Of a DNA stretch of 64,000 nt, positions 35,616 to 47,650 are shown piece by piece. Numbering within the stretch: position 1 is the stretch's first letter; every line of letters begins with the position of its first letter. This DNA comes from Dichetophora obliterata. Its lineage: Eukaryota; Arthropoda; Insecta; Diptera; Sciomyzidae. Under the pieces are notes generated by a model. The model was not told the origin of the DNA, searched no databases, and was given only the letters and a program-made list of their open reading frames with translations. Both the position numbers and the translations under genes were made by a program. The stretch is taken from assembly GCA_963920525.1 (NCBI GenBank), contig OY986436.1:28161318-28225317 (forward strand), in the 5' to 3' direction.

Positions 35616-36530
35616 AGTTGACCATAAAAAAAAACGAAACCAGGCTTATACTAAATGGAAAAGATTGCCGACAGACTTGTACTGGGAAGCATATAAGACA
35701 GCTTGAAATGAGGCCAATTCGGTTGTAAAGGATGCCAAGAAAAATTTCTACAAGTCAAAATTTGACGTAGCACTTTCCTCTAAGCAACTTTGGAAAAATT
35801 TAAAATAAATTGAAGTGTGCAACACATAATTGCCTAAGTGTCAGATTGACCCAGATGCTCTTAATAACTTTTTTATCTCTGACTCACAGCCCGTTGTAAA
35901 CTGTAATCAAAACAGAACGAATTCTGTCAGTAATATAAGCAATTTTGAGTCTTCCATCGTACAGGTCTATAATGAGAAATAAGTCCCGTACTCTTGGAGA
36001 AGATGGTATAAATATTAGGTTTGTTAAAATAATGTTGCCTTACACTTTGAGTCTGTTAACGCACATCTTTAACTACGGCTGTACTAGCTCGCCTTATCCT
36101 AAAATGTGGAAAGTAGAAACACTTCTTCCCATTGCAAAAAAAGCTAGAGCATCTGGACCATTTGATTTTCGACCTATAAGCTTGTTATCATGTCTTTCTA
36201 AAGTCTGTGAGTCACTAATGGCATATCAGATCTCGCATTACCTTTGCGTTAATAAGCTCCTGTCTCCCTTTCAGTTCGGTTTTCGTTCTGGTCATAGTTG
36301 CTCTACTGCAGTAGCTAAAATCTTAGATGACATTCGAATATCCTTTGATAAAGAACATCTTACTTTACTCTGCCTCTTGGATTTTCTTAAGCATTTGATA
36401 CTGTAGATCATTATATTTTATGTTCGAAGCTTGAATCATTACTTTGATTTTCTTTAACTGCAGTCAATCTTATTAAACATTATCTAAAGGGTAGATCACA
36501 AAGAGTAAAACTTGACAGCTTGATAAATTT
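35616..36530 (+). pseudogene. CR1/Jockey-type retrotransposon: reverse transcriptase part
   Basis: Continuation of the element broken at 30149. After a linker with frameshifts and stops (YTKWKRLPTDLYWEAYKTA) comes the N-terminal reverse transcriptase: GEDGINIRFVKIMLP, then FDFRPISLLSCLSKVCE, then QFGFRSGHSCSTAV (open 35945-36406). A frameshift follows near 36385, after which FDTVDH and KHYLKGRSQRVKLDS are still readable. Sequence similarity ends near 36530, before the YADD active site. The DFRPIS...FGFR order resembles the CR1/Jockey groups. No function remains. Confidence 0.85.
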
Positions 36531-36948
36531 TTGAAAGATTTTTTAACTCTGGAAACCATTAATTGCGAAAAAATTATATTTTGAAGAAAAAAGCGTTTAT
36601 TTCAAATGTTTCTTTTCTACATCCTGTATTAGTAACAGCATACAGTGGCTGGCAGAAGCCTTTGTACAGCTTCAAATTATTTATGTCTGCAAAACTAAAG
36701 AATCTTAATAGAAAACAAAGTATGCATTTTATTAGAGATAATTATTAACTATCAAAAATACAACAAATAAATTTATCCTTACTTGCACAACAAAAAATTA
36801 ACAATAGTATAAAAAAAGTCTACATACAAGACGCTGTGCTAAAATTTTCGAAGCAATTTTCTCGATAAAAAAAACCAATAAATTAAACTTTTTTTATGCT
36901 TTAAGTTAGATAACGGACTTTTTACTTTGTTTTTAGTTTGTTATAGTT
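36531..36948. other. AT-rich intergenic stretch
   Basis: No gene. The 61-codon frame at 36563-36748 has no recognised features. Confidence 0.4.
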
Positions 36949-36949
36949 A

Positions 36950-37038
36950 GTAGGGTGATTACTGACCCCCTCATACTTCTGTGAGGGGGTCAGTATCAAA
37001 AAATCTGTGTGAGGATGGTGTCAGTAATCACCCTACCA
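36950..37038. mobile_element. Tiny palindromic element (~89 bp)
   Basis: GTAGGGTGATTACTGAC (36950) and GTCAGTAATCACCCTAC (ending about 37038) are perfect inverse ends. A second inner hairpin, ACCCCCTCA...TGAGGGGGT, lies directly inside the left arm. Confidence 0.75.
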
Positions 37039-37529
37039 AAATACCACATTCTTTATACATGCAATCTCTATCTATACAATTTATGTGACAAGTAAGCAAG
37101 GCAACATTCTAATCAGCCTGGTTTTTTCTCCCAACGATATAAAACCTGTGATCTTAGGTTAAAATTTAGTGGTTCTTTACCTTTTATATTCAAAAGACCT
37201 CACACAGTTTGTATGAAATTTACATTTCTGTCGAGTTTTCTGAAAATCTGTATTTAGGTTCTTCAATTCATACTTATCAATAGTCTCTATAGGCCCCAGC
37301 CACGGTTATGGACATTTTTTGATTTACAGCTGAAATAAAATAGTACAAAGTGCTCATATGAGAAGTGAAGAATTATCACATTGATAATTTGATGAACTCT
37401 GTCTAAACTATCTCGGGGCTCATTACAGAACCCTTCACGAAACGATTTCGCGATGTTTTAAATTAAAGGTTTGCTAGATTTTTTTTAAGAAGTGCCTTTT
37501 TGGGCACAAAAAAACACTATTTGTAAGGG

Positions 37530-37978
37530 CAAGTTTTTTGTTTCTATGAATAGTCAAAAACAAAAAATTAAAATCAAAAAGGGATTACTATCGGTATAAG
37601 AAATTTTGGGAAATCTGCTATTTTGGAATTTTTTTTTATATATATTTCGATGCGATTTCAATCGCCATAACTACGCCATTGATAGTCTGATTGCCGTCGT
37701 ATAACTACCGTTGAAAAGATAATAATTGCAATTTGTCCCTCCCTTTAAATAACAATTTTGTTACCTTTCCAATGATGGCTTAAAGATGGCAATCGGACGA
37801 TAAATTGCACAGTTATGGCGATCGAAGTTGAAATCGCATCGAAATGTAGCCAAAAAAAGGCACAAAAAAAAATTCCGAAAGAGTAGATTTATCAATATTT
37901 TCTATACTGATAATAACTTATAATTTTCGGAGTTTTATTTTAGGGATTTTCTTTTTTTGACAATTCATAGAAAAAGGT
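37530..37978. repeat. Long imperfect palindrome
   Basis: TTTCGATGCGATTTCAATCG (about 37646) with GCCATAACT is matched inversely by AGTTATGGCGATCG...GAAATCGCATCGAAA (about 37811-37847). Outside this the arms continue with more mismatches (ACTATCGGTATAAGAAATTT near 37590 against ATACTGATAAT near 37905). No ORF. Confidence 0.7.
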
Positions 37979-38483
37979 ACACGGTTAGAAATTTAGGAAT
38001 AAATTTTAATACAAGCAAAGTATTGCAGAGATTTTTAATGCAAAAAGTTTTTCATTTAGTACTTCTCAATTGATTACAAAATTTTTTAAATTTATTTTGT
38101 CTTACATATTAATATATTTCAAATATTACAACAATATTTAATACCCTTGGAATCAATTCGATACTAATATTATATTTAATTTTTAAGACATGCTGTATTA
38201 TATTTCAATAAAATTTTGTATTAAATTTTAATACAATTCCAATCTTACAACAAAATTTTATGCTCTTTGGAATAAATTTGATACTAGGGTTTTAATATAG
38301 TTTTTTTTTAATACAAAGCCAGTATTAAAAATTAATACGAACTGAGTATTAAATTTCAATACATATTTTTATTAAAACCACTTTTAATTTTGTCCAGTAT
38401 TTTATTTTAATACAATTTTGGTGTGGTCATATTTATATGTAAGAAAAATTTATTTTAATTTATTCCAAGATTTCTAACCGTGT
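37979..38483. mobile_element. Motif-saturated TIR element (TTTTAATACAA theme)
   Basis: Ends ACACGGTTAGAAATTTAGGA (37979) and its near-perfect inverse (ending 38483). The 505-bp interior repeats TTTTAATACAA/TTGTATTAAAA and ATTTGATACTA themes many times in both orientations. No ORF. End and architecture resemble the elements at 18681 and 56764. Confidence 0.75.
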
Positions 38484-39094
38484 AGATGAAATTCCATAAC
38501 TGAAGCTCATGAACCTTTATTCCTCAATAAAATGAGCAATATTTGAAGGACTATAACTTTGGTACCTATCAAGTATTTATCTCCATCCTATATCCATAAT
38601 ACGCTTCTGTGAGCGGAAGACATTCAGACACAGAATGACAAAGTAATTGAGATTAATGCCCGCAGAATGAGAATGGACTCATCAGGTTGAGAGTATATTC
38701 ACACTTTCGTAATACACAAATATATCAAATGTGGATTGTTTATAATAAAGAATTTATTCCCAATGACGAAGAAAGAGATGATGCAATCCTAGGTAATTAT
38801 TGTGCTTGCAAATCGGGTGCAAGAACCATAGTCAAAGGCTTTCTTGTGACAGCAACTATTTGGTATTAAGGGTTTGCTCGCTATCAAATAAATCTAAAAT
38901 ATCTATAGATAAGTCTGTTTTATACTACATTAAGTAGTCAAAATGTTGACTTTGAAAGTGGAATTCAAATTGTTGACTTACATACAACTAATCAAACTAA
39001 AAATGAATAGTTTTTTCTGTAAGCCCTCTATAGAAAATAACACACACACCCACATACACACACACACGCGCCCATTCATAACTATATAAATCAA
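38484..39094. other. Intergenic with a (CA)n run
   Basis: A CACACACAC microsatellite lies at about 39040-39068. The 60-codon frame 38687-38869 has no family signature. Confidence 0.4.
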
Positions 39095-39095
39095 T

Positions 39096-39231
39096 GGCCC
39101 ATTATCATAGTCAAAATAAAGTCGACTTTAAATTTAGCATAAGTATTTTTGACAGTTTTTCAATATAATATGTTGTCAAAAAGCTTGCACTAAATTTAAA
39201 GTCGACTTTATTTTGCCTATGATAATGGGCC
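39096..39231. mobile_element. 136-bp hairpin MITE
   Basis: GGCCCATTATCATAG and then AATAAAGTCGACTTTAAATT on the left are inverse to the right half, which ends ATGATAATGGGCC. AAT flanks both sides, a possible 3-bp target duplication. The GGCC start and 3-bp duplication would fit PIF/Harbinger mobilisation, which is inference only. Confidence 0.75.
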
Positions 39232-40600
39232 AATGTCATTATAATATATTCTATATATAAGAATATATATTTTATATGTATTAGAATATATTCTTTATTT
39301 TCATTTCTGCTGTAGCTCAAAAATTGTCCATAATCGTGGCTAACAACCCATAATCTAATATTGCGAAGAAAATTAAGACTTTTTAATAAAATGAATTGGA
39401 GAGCCTAAATACAAATTTTCAGAAAATTTGACCGAAATTGTAATGTGTGTGTGTGTCTCGCACCTTGCGACGTTGTTTCGAATTGAAACATACTCATCTC
39501 AAAACAATCGTAAGAGTCAAGAAGATGATAAAAGGAGTTAAAGATTTCGGTGGGGGTGCACATCTAGCGTTGCACTAGCTAGCTCGTCGAAATAGTCGGG
39601 GTTCTACCTAGTCCCTAACCCAACAAGGCATTACCACAATAAAATATGTGCACTTTGAGATAAACTAGAACATAAACTATAAAAGTAAAACAGAATCTAA
39701 AGAAACAAAAACCCGACAAAGTTTAACTAATTAACGCTTATCTACTTCCTAATATTGAGGGTCCATGGATGTTAATTGGCCCTCTTTCTTCACCCACCCT
39801 ACCTTGGCAATATATTTATTTTGGTTATTGCCCCGAACGCAGGATAAACTCACAAGTTTATACCTTAATTGTTAGCATGACTGATGACGATGACGAACTA
39901 AGCAGAATGAGATCAAAGAGACATTATAAAATTCAGTTTACGAGAAAAAATGCTATTTCATTTATAAATTCAAAAATTATCAAGATAAATATTTTAATTC
40001 TGAGATCTTTAATTCCAGTACTATAAATCATTCCGTTTTAGTAGTAGAAATATAAATAAATTAAAAGAGCAACATTGTTTTAATATGTACTATAAAGAGA
40101 GAAAATAATAAAGCATAGTTTTATAAGCAGAATAGATTAATGCAAACGAAATTTAATACAGAAGAGATTCGCGACCGTGGATCAAACTGGGAATGGAACA
40201 CGGTTCATAATGAGAAAGCATAATTTTTTATTTTTTGTTTGTTTTTGTTCGTTTGCTTTGCTTTGCTTTCCTTATGTAGGTTATTGTTGTTGTTAATTTA
40301 AATAAAAAAAATGTTTATATTAATAAAAAAAAAACAGACTTACATATTCTTCTCCTTCGATGCGACGTTAGGCCTAGCGACGACGAGGTATCGACTGCTG
40401 TTGTTGTAGGATTTGCTTTATATTATGATTTAAATAATATTTAATATATGGTGTATCTTAAAAGCTTAACTACAATTTAGTTTTAAGCACAAATTATTTC
40501 ATAGAATTTATATTGTTGTGTTAAGCGTTTGCATAAATCTTAACATATTGTTTTTTTTTTTTATAATTAAAGTTTCGATTAAATGAATCGCTTAATGGAG
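39232..40600. other. AT-rich intergenic stretch
   Basis: No gene supported. The 85-codon frame at 39769-40026 lacks any recognised motif. A GT-repeat lies near 39443-39456. Confidence 0.4.
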
Positions 40601-40679
40601 TTTTCCTTTTTCAGATATTTCACGGATAAATGTAAATTTAAATTAAGTGATTTCTACTTATTTTATCTTATTTTTACGG

Positions 40680-41170
40680 ATATTTTACGTGGTTATACAG
40701 CACTTTTGAGGATGACAACGATGCAAATTTCTGCGAGGTAGTCGAAGTCTAGACCTGCGTCTTTATGTTGGTCGGGCACAAGTCGGGGTTCGTATGAAAA
40801 TTTACTCAGGCGCGATCGTTGCCAATATATTGATTATACGAAAACTGTTGGTCTTGAGGAGTACGGCAGCAGGGAATCGTGACATGAATTTTTGTTTGCA
40901 CGTCTGGTTGCTCACGTGGATCTGCACGCTAGCGGCTAGTGTTGTCTAGGCATAATCAATTTGAGAAAGGCACCTGCCTATGGGCAATCTTCCTTATCTT
41001 ACGCGTAGACGTCCCTAGGTGTTTATCGTGGTCTCTTCGTCGCTTACTCGTCATTTGGCCAGTTCAGATTTCTTGAACCTGCAGCTTCGATTCATGGGCG
41101 CGTAGAGCAACGTAGCTGTGGACGTCCAAGCGAAGTTTCAGGTACTGAAAATTCAAGCGCGTGTAAAGTC
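40680..41170. other. GC-richer island without ORF
   Basis: Base composition rises clearly above the AT-rich surroundings, with CG dinucleotides frequent (GGCGCGATCG, CACGCTAGCGGCTAG). No open frame, TIR or splice pattern was found. It may be part of an LTR element, a regulatory region or untranslated exon; nothing in the sequence decides this. Confidence 0.35.
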
Positions 41171-43231
41171 AAGTATTGACAAAATAACTTACGTATTAAT
41201 TAACTTACGAATTAATTTTTTTTCTCTATTCGACGTGCTTAGTGAAATTTATATTTTGGTATAATTAAATTTCTGTACCAATCACGATCACTTTGAGGTG
41301 ACATGAAAAAAAACTGTTGATCGTTTTTATTTTTTTTTTATTTTTTTTTTTATTTTTTTAAAGCAATTATAATATGTGTGTTCGCACTTGGAAATCTTGT
41401 ACTGAAAGACTAAAACTAGCCGAGTATATGCTTTTATACTGCGACATGATCGCAAATTTAGCTTGCGATCAGGTAATGAGTGGCATGATGGTGTTAACGG
41501 CAGCTCTCATTAGGGCTCAAGTTAAATCTAATGAGTCGGTCGTAGTGATCCTCAAATGCGCTGTAATTTATTTATTGTTGCTTATACTTATACTTCTATT
41601 TTTTTTTTATTTTTTTTATTTTTTTTTTTATTTTATTTATTTATTTGAGATTAAGGTTTGATAGAGGTAGGTATGATATTAGTTTAAGCAAGTTATTATA
41701 ACGATTATAGTTCTATAAATTGGTATTTTATACCTAAAAATATACCTAAGATAAATTTCTTTAAGCCAATATTCATTAAATAATATAGTTGTAAATTTAT
41801 CTCGGTATTTGAATACTAAATTGTTTTGTATCTTATAGGTTTACAAGAGTTAATATGATTAGTAAGCTAAGAATAAATTTCAGACCACAAGATTTTTGAA
41901 CTAAAGTCATTCAAATGAAAAGAATTTATACTGCCACCAATTTGTCAAGTTCTGACATAGGGTACCAATGGTCAGCCAGAGGGTAGAGGGTAGAATGGTA
42001 AGTACATACAGGAACAGAAAGAGTGCACTTAGCATAGTGTTGTTAGCCGAACATGTAAAATGTTTAGTAACCAGAGGTTTGAATCATAGGGTGAGCGTAC
42101 CATATAAACGAAAATTATTACTTAATAAGAAACCACTTTTTGCCAATAAGTCAAGCAATGAAATGGCCATTACAAAATGCAAATTTCATAGAAACTGTGC
42201 GAGGTTCTTTACGGAGTTTTGTCATCGTAGATTGGTCAAATTTTGCAACCACTTAAAGTTTTTAATTTCTTTCCTTGTCAATTTTTTTATTGCTGCTGCC
42301 AGCAGAGTTGCACAATGCAAATAATCAAATGCAATGCAATGCAGGTAAAAAAGCACGCAAATGCAAATAAAATATTGTTTGAAAAAAAGGAAGTAAAAAA
42401 CCTAAAATACTAAAAAAAAAAAGTATTTATTATTAATTAAGAGCAAAAAGCATTTTGTTGCATATAGAGTCTGAAATAAATTACTAATGAGGTAGCATAA
42501 ATGCAAAAAAAAAAAAATAAAAAAAATATATATCAAAAACAGTGTAACAAAAAAGCATCTCCTATGCTGGAGGATAAACCTGCATGCATGCATTGAAGTA
42601 TGCATAAAGCAGCTGAATTGTTGGAGTTTATTTCCCCTCTATAAGCAAAAGGTGCAGCAGACTGAACTGAACTGTACTGCATTGAAATTGTGAGCGGTCA
42701 GCCGGCAATTTGTTGACCAAATATAAACGTGTTATGGAGCAAATAATTATAAGAGAAACAATATTTTATGTATTTCGTAGTGGAAAATTGAACTTTCTGT
42801 AACTCGTTACTTTTTACTAACCACTAATCATCTTACAAATTTTGTTTAAAACAGTCAAATGTTTTTTGAGTAAACCATAATTCATTATTAACTCTATTTT
42901 TTTGAAAATACCCAGATGAAAAACATAGCAGGCCTGCCGATGGAGACAATATGGCAGGTTATAATTTTAATGCTAAGCTTCGAAGTGTACTTTTTGAAAT
43001 TTTAAAACTTCCTCTTTACTACTCACTGAGGTATGTATCATGTTTGCTAAAGCAAAATTCTAGTTAATTTTAAAGGACAACCACTTTTATATTTTCATGA
43101 TTGCTGTAATTCGCTGAATTCACTTTGTGTTTTCAACAATTTGAACTTGTGCGCTATAGCCAGAATACGTGCTGTTGTTTACATGTGCTTTTTTTTGTTG
43201 GTTATTTCATATAGTTGTTGTTACATTTGTT
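41171..43231. other. Intergenic stretch with T-runs and TTTTTATTT tracts
   Basis: Poly-T/TTTA tracts lie at about 41321-41360 and 41597-41642. The open frames 41374-41661 and 41968-42324 have no recognised domain; the first ends in a Phe/Leu/Tyr-rich tail that is simply the T-rich tract translated. Confidence 0.4.
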
Positions 43232-43399
43232 GCTGTACTCAGGAGCGTAACTAGCGGGGGGAGTAATGGGGGTAGACTACCCTCCATACTTTTTTAGAGT
43301 CGGCCTAATTGTTATTTTTTACTAAAATTTTTTAAAATATTGATTTTTATAAACTATAATAATGAACGCATTAAAGCCAGTAGTATCTTTTATTGCCAT

Positions 43400-43595
43400 T
43401 TTCATAACAAAAACCAACTTTAGTCGGCTATTTCATTTTAATTCATACCCAAAACTAATTTCAGTCGGCTTATTCACTTTTAGTCGTACCTTAAACAAAC
43501 TTCACTCGGCTAACTTAATTTCAGTCGTACCTTAAACGAACTTCAGTCGGCCAACTCATTTTAAGTCGTATCTTAAGCAAACTTCTAGGTACGTT
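43400..43595 (+). repeat. Subterminal tandem repeats of the hAT element
   Basis: About four diverged ~50-bp units containing TTTCAGTCGGCTAA and TCGTACCTTAAACAAACTTC. The same motif (TTTCAGCCGACTGG inverse) occurs near the right end at about 48222-48237, so these may be transposase-binding sites. Confidence 0.65.
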
Positions 43596-44323
43596 TATAA
43601 AAGAATAGTTTCTACGAAAAGTAGTATACATTTTGTTAAAAAAGTACGGAATAGTGACCATAGTAATGCAAAAGAGAGCAGCGAACCAAATTTAAAAATT
43701 AACCATTTTTAGTTCAATTGTGCAACGGTGTCCTTGACCAAAAATAAAAACCAAAAATGATATTTTTGTTTGACCAAAAAAAATTAATGATTTTATTTAA
43801 GATTTAAAGGATAAAATAAGATTACTATTTTTATTCGAAAATTAACTTGAAAATCATAAAATTATTATTAATGCTTAAATTTTTGGATAACAGTCCCTGA
43901 CACAAATACCTCGTCAAAAAGTTGAAAAAATAAGTGGAATAAAACAAGCCCAAACGAACAAAGGTTTACTCAGTCGCTACACATATTCCCTTTTTTAAGT
44001 CCTAATTAATTCATTTTTGTAGAACTTTCTGAGATTGAAATTTTTATGCAGAAATACCCAACATTTGTAATAAAAAAATTTATTGATCGAAATCGGCCAA
44101 CATATTTAAAGAAATTTTCTTAGCTCAAGAACTCTGATGTAAAATCTTTAATTTCATAGACTTAAAGAACTTAGAGAACATTTTAATTTAAATACAATTC
44201 TAATAAATAAATAAATAATGAATTAAAAGGATTTTGTCAAACTATTGAAAAAAGGTCCGTTTTAACTTTTAAACTCGAGATGATGGCAAAAAGAACACTA
44301 TTTGTAAATCTGCTCTCAAAATT

Positions 44324-44737
44324 CATTTTTTTTTTTTTTTTTTTTTTAAAAAAAGATCAAAGAACCAAGGCATGCGCCTTATACAAACAAGGGTTGGTCT
44401 TTGACCTGAAAGGAAAGGATAGATTATTTAGAGGAATTGATTAGAACCATTCGTGAATTATTGATAAGGCGAAACAACGTGAAAGACAATTTGAATTGCT
44501 TTTAACCGTGGCTAGTGTTATGCCTTACCCTCGGCAAGCATTTCCAGCCCTTCGTTGTTCCTGTCCATTAATTCCACATTTTCCACAATTTAGCTATGGA
44601 TTTTTTGTTTTCCATAATTCTTAAATGTGCAGGAAAGAATAAAGAAAGTGAAAAGAACCATGCCCGAGCCCGGATTCGAACCAGGGACCTCTGGGTTGAT
44701 AGTCTAGCGCACTCTCCACTAGACTACAAAGGCCGAC
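44324..44737 (-). mobile_element. tRNA-derived SINE
   Basis: On the minus strand it starts with a tRNA-like head at 44737: A box TAGTCTAGTGG (44727-44717) and a perfect B box GGTTCGAATCC (44682-44672). It ends in a ~22-bp A tail (T-run 44326-44347 on the plus strand). CAAAATT occurs at both borders (44317-44323 and 44737-44743), a likely 7-bp target duplication. The anticodon stem is poorly paired and the acceptor stem has mismatches, so this is a SINE and not a working tRNA gene. Confidence 0.75.
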
Positions 44738-44999
44738 AAAATTATAAAAGCATCGCTTTATGCCATTGTTGATGTTCTAAACGAAATTTCCCAAAGGTCT
44801 AAGAAAATTGACAAGTGGACTCGGAATGCTGCATATCAAACCAACTAATTTCTGTGGATTTTATTATAAGACCTGTTTTTATGAAAAATGTGCAAGTAAA
44901 TATGAAACTCCTGACTGAATCTCTTGAAGCCATTTAAATGCATATTTAAGATGCTATGAAATTTATTTCCTGTACCTTTAAATCATTAGAAAAAATAAA

Positions 45000-45673
45000 A
45001 TCGGACTCTGAAGGCACGGATAACCTAATTGCTGTTGCATTGTTAAAATCTTTCAATGTTGATGCTGAAAATTAATTCTTAATCGTTTTGCACCGAATCG
45101 TTTGGATAACAATGCCAACGCGGCTTATTTTTCGATGAACTGTTTTTATAGAAGAGAATTTAAACTTGTATTGGATAAGATAACCTCACTGATGCAAGAT
45201 AGATTAAGCAGTTGCTTAGAAACAATAAAGCCTCTGTATGAACTCTTTAATCCAATTCTATCTTCTACTAACTTGACGCAAAAGCGAATTCTAGAATCAA
45301 TAAAATTGTTACCAAAAAATTGTTAGTTGGATTCACTTCAATTGAAAGCGGAATTCGAAGTATTCTATGATCTATGCGAAGACGTAGAAACTCTATCGGG
45401 TACAGCTAATGTTTCAGAATGCAATAAAAAATCTCTTCCTGCAGTTAACAAAATGAGGCGTTTGCTGTGCACAGTGCTTGCTACTGTTTCAGGAAATGAG
45501 AGAATGTTCAGCAAATTAAAATTAGTTAAAAATTTTTTAAGAGAAACGCAAAGTGACTCACGTCTTAATGACTTTAAATACTTTCATCGGAAAAGGACAT
45601 AGTTGATCTCATTAACATAGATAATATTGCGCAGCAATGGGCTACCTTAAAAAAAAGAGGAATACATATTTAA
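45000..45673 (+). pseudogene. hAT transposase, C-terminal dimerisation region
   Basis: The open stretch 45102-45326, an in-frame TAG at 45324-45326 and the continuing frame 45327-45602 give the C-terminal part of a hAT transposase of the ZMYM/DUF4371-like kind. Characteristic blocks are PLYELFNPILSS, AEFEVFYDLC, and the dimerisation motif ATVSGNERMFSKLKLVKNFL followed by SRLNDFKYF. A frameshift near 45588-45600 is followed by EKDIVDLINIDNIAQQWATL ending at TAA 45673. The catalytic N-terminal two-thirds are not readable upstream; they are deleted or too decayed. This fits the hAT ends at 43240 and 48277. Confidence 0.85.
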
Positions 45674-46563
45674 ATGTTATACTTAAAAATTAATTTTGTA
45701 TATTTTATTTAAAACACTATTTTTTCATTAATTAAAAAAATTAATAGAAAAAATGTTAAAGAAATTGAAAGCGCTATTTAATTTTTAACACATATAAACT
45801 GTGAATATTTAAAACAAAAACGAAAATAAATTTTTAAATGCTGATTCGATAAATAAAGTTGAAATACTTTTATTTTATTTTCTTTGATAGAGGGAACGAT
45901 ATAAAAACTGCCTTTAAGGGATCTTCGTCACTTGAAAAAGATAGAAAGATTGAAACGTGTTACTATTGTAAGAACTACAACTTTTGCCAAGTTTTACCCT
46001 TACATGTTTAGTATCAAACCACCTTCTCTTTTCTTGACTACAGATTTACCACAGGGTCGTCCACCACTCACAGGCCAACAGGCCAACGTGCCGTTATAAC
46101 GACCTAATCGAGGGAAGGAAGCTGATACAAGCAGCGATTGGCATTGATACAAGCAGCGATATTACCTTTTTTTTATTTTCTTCTTTTTTCTTTTTTTTAT
46201 TAGAATTAATATTATCCCTTAAGCTATTGATTAACTAGAGTTTTAGGACCAAATAATAAACTTAAATCATGAATTTAAAATAAGGAAAACATACTTATTA
46301 TTCATATAGAGATTAGGCATTACCATATATAGTTACCGAGGCATATGCCCAGAGTTACCACAGAGTCATTTTACTGCAGTATGACTCATTTGTTTATTTT
46401 CTTTTCTTTTCGGCACTGCAATGGCGAGGGGAACACGTACAGGAGAGACCTCAACATCACACGACGTTGCTGGCCAATCAGAACGCCGAACTGAGCGTCT
46501 GTTGCCACCGTGTGAGAAAAATGTTGCAGCAACATGAGGCTGGGCCGCCAGTAGCCAGAGGAC

Positions 46564-46570
46564 TATAAAA
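46564..46570 (+). promoter_or_regulatory. LTR TATA box
   Basis: TATAAAA, followed about 30 bp on by the presumed start of the repeated R region. Confidence 0.55.
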
Positions 46571-46712
46571 AGGCCATCTGAAGAGAAAGATCATTGAATT
46601 CTTACCAACCACCGAGACGAGAAAAAATATTCAGCTCCGTCTGTTTCAGTTAAAGTTCATTTAAAAGTAGTGAAAAGTAACGACGTAATATAAAGCAGCT
46701 TTTAGGAGAAAG

Positions 46713-46870
46713 AGCGTCGACAGAGGCAGCGGCAGAGATCATCGATTATGCAGGCAGAACGAAAGAACGTCGACAGAGGCAGCAGCAGCGGCAGATATCA
46801 TCGATTATACAGGAAAAGCGAAAGAACGTCGACTGAGGCAGCGGCAGAGATCATCGAGTATACAGGCATA
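46713..46870 (+). repeat. Three ~53-bp tandem repeats in the LTR
   Basis: Units contain GTCGACAGAGGCAGCGGCAG, ATCATCGATTATACAGG and GCGAAAGAAC with small differences. Confidence 0.85.
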
Positions 46871-47076
46871 GTATAGACGACGCCGACAGAGGTCGTCTGA
46901 GATGTAACGACTGAGGAAGTCGCAGCGTCATGCAGAGTGTATCCTTTGATTTATTTGTTTGACGAGTATATTTGTTTTATTTCTTATATTTTAGTGCCAG
47001 GGTATCTGAATGGAGAAAATTAGTGTCGCTTGGAATCAGCTAAAACTATTATCGCTTAACGTTAATTTCTAATCAT

Positions 47077-47378
47077 AACCGAATCTTCAATTCGACTTCG
47101 GCCTGAACTAAGATTGAATAGTCGTTTCATCGCAACTAGTTCCCGCCATAACCTTAAAAGTGTTAATTTATTTTAGTATCGCCTAACCGAATCTTCAATT
47201 CGACTTCGGCCTGAACTGGGATTGAATAGTCGTTTCATCGCAACCAGTTCCCACCACAACTTTACAAGTGTTAATTTATTTTGGTATCATCTAACTGAAT
47301 CTTCAATTCGACTTCGGCCTGAACTGGGGTTGAATAGTCGTTTCATCGCAACCAGTTCCCGCCACGACTTTCTTCCCT
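47077..47378 (+). repeat. 108-bp tandem repeats in the LTR (2.8 copies)
   Basis: Copies start at 47077, 47185 and 47293. Each has ATCTTCAATTCGACTTCGGC, then GAATAGTCGTTTCATCGCAA. Divergence is only a few per cent. Confidence 0.92.
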
Positions 47379-47644
47379 TATTTCACAATCCCACCCTATA
47401 GTTTCACTGCCATTGTCTGCGTGCAGGAATTACGTATGTCAACAAGGATATCCGCTTAGTAGGACTTATCAAACCTATAGTCATTCAGATAAACTGAGCA
47501 ATTAAGAAATAACCCATTATTTTTAATCAATGATTTAAGTTTACCATTACTAACTTTAATATATTTTTTTTGGATTCATAAGTTACCCATATAGTCTATG
47601 ATTTATATATTTACTCAAAAACGTAGGTTAAGAGATCATTGAAC

Positions 47645-47650
47645 AATAAA
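47645..47650 (+). promoter_or_regulatory. LTR polyadenylation signal
   Basis: AATAAA 115 bp before the LTR end, placed as expected for the R/U5 border. Confidence 0.5.

Noticed and set aside
40160..41240. LTR retrotransposon with a primer-binding site near GCGACCGTGG
   Set aside because: No LTR pair, coding remnant or clear LTR ends could be found; the similarity to a TGGCGACCGTG-type site is too short.
41374..41661. 95-codon ORF with a hydrophobic C-terminus resembling a membrane segment
   Set aside because: The hydrophobic tail is a TTTA/poly-T tract translated; no homology or gene context.
44660..44737. Functional tRNA gene on the minus strand
   Set aside because: A and B boxes are good, but the acceptor stem has mismatches and the anticodon stem does not pair; A tail and target duplications indicate a SINE.
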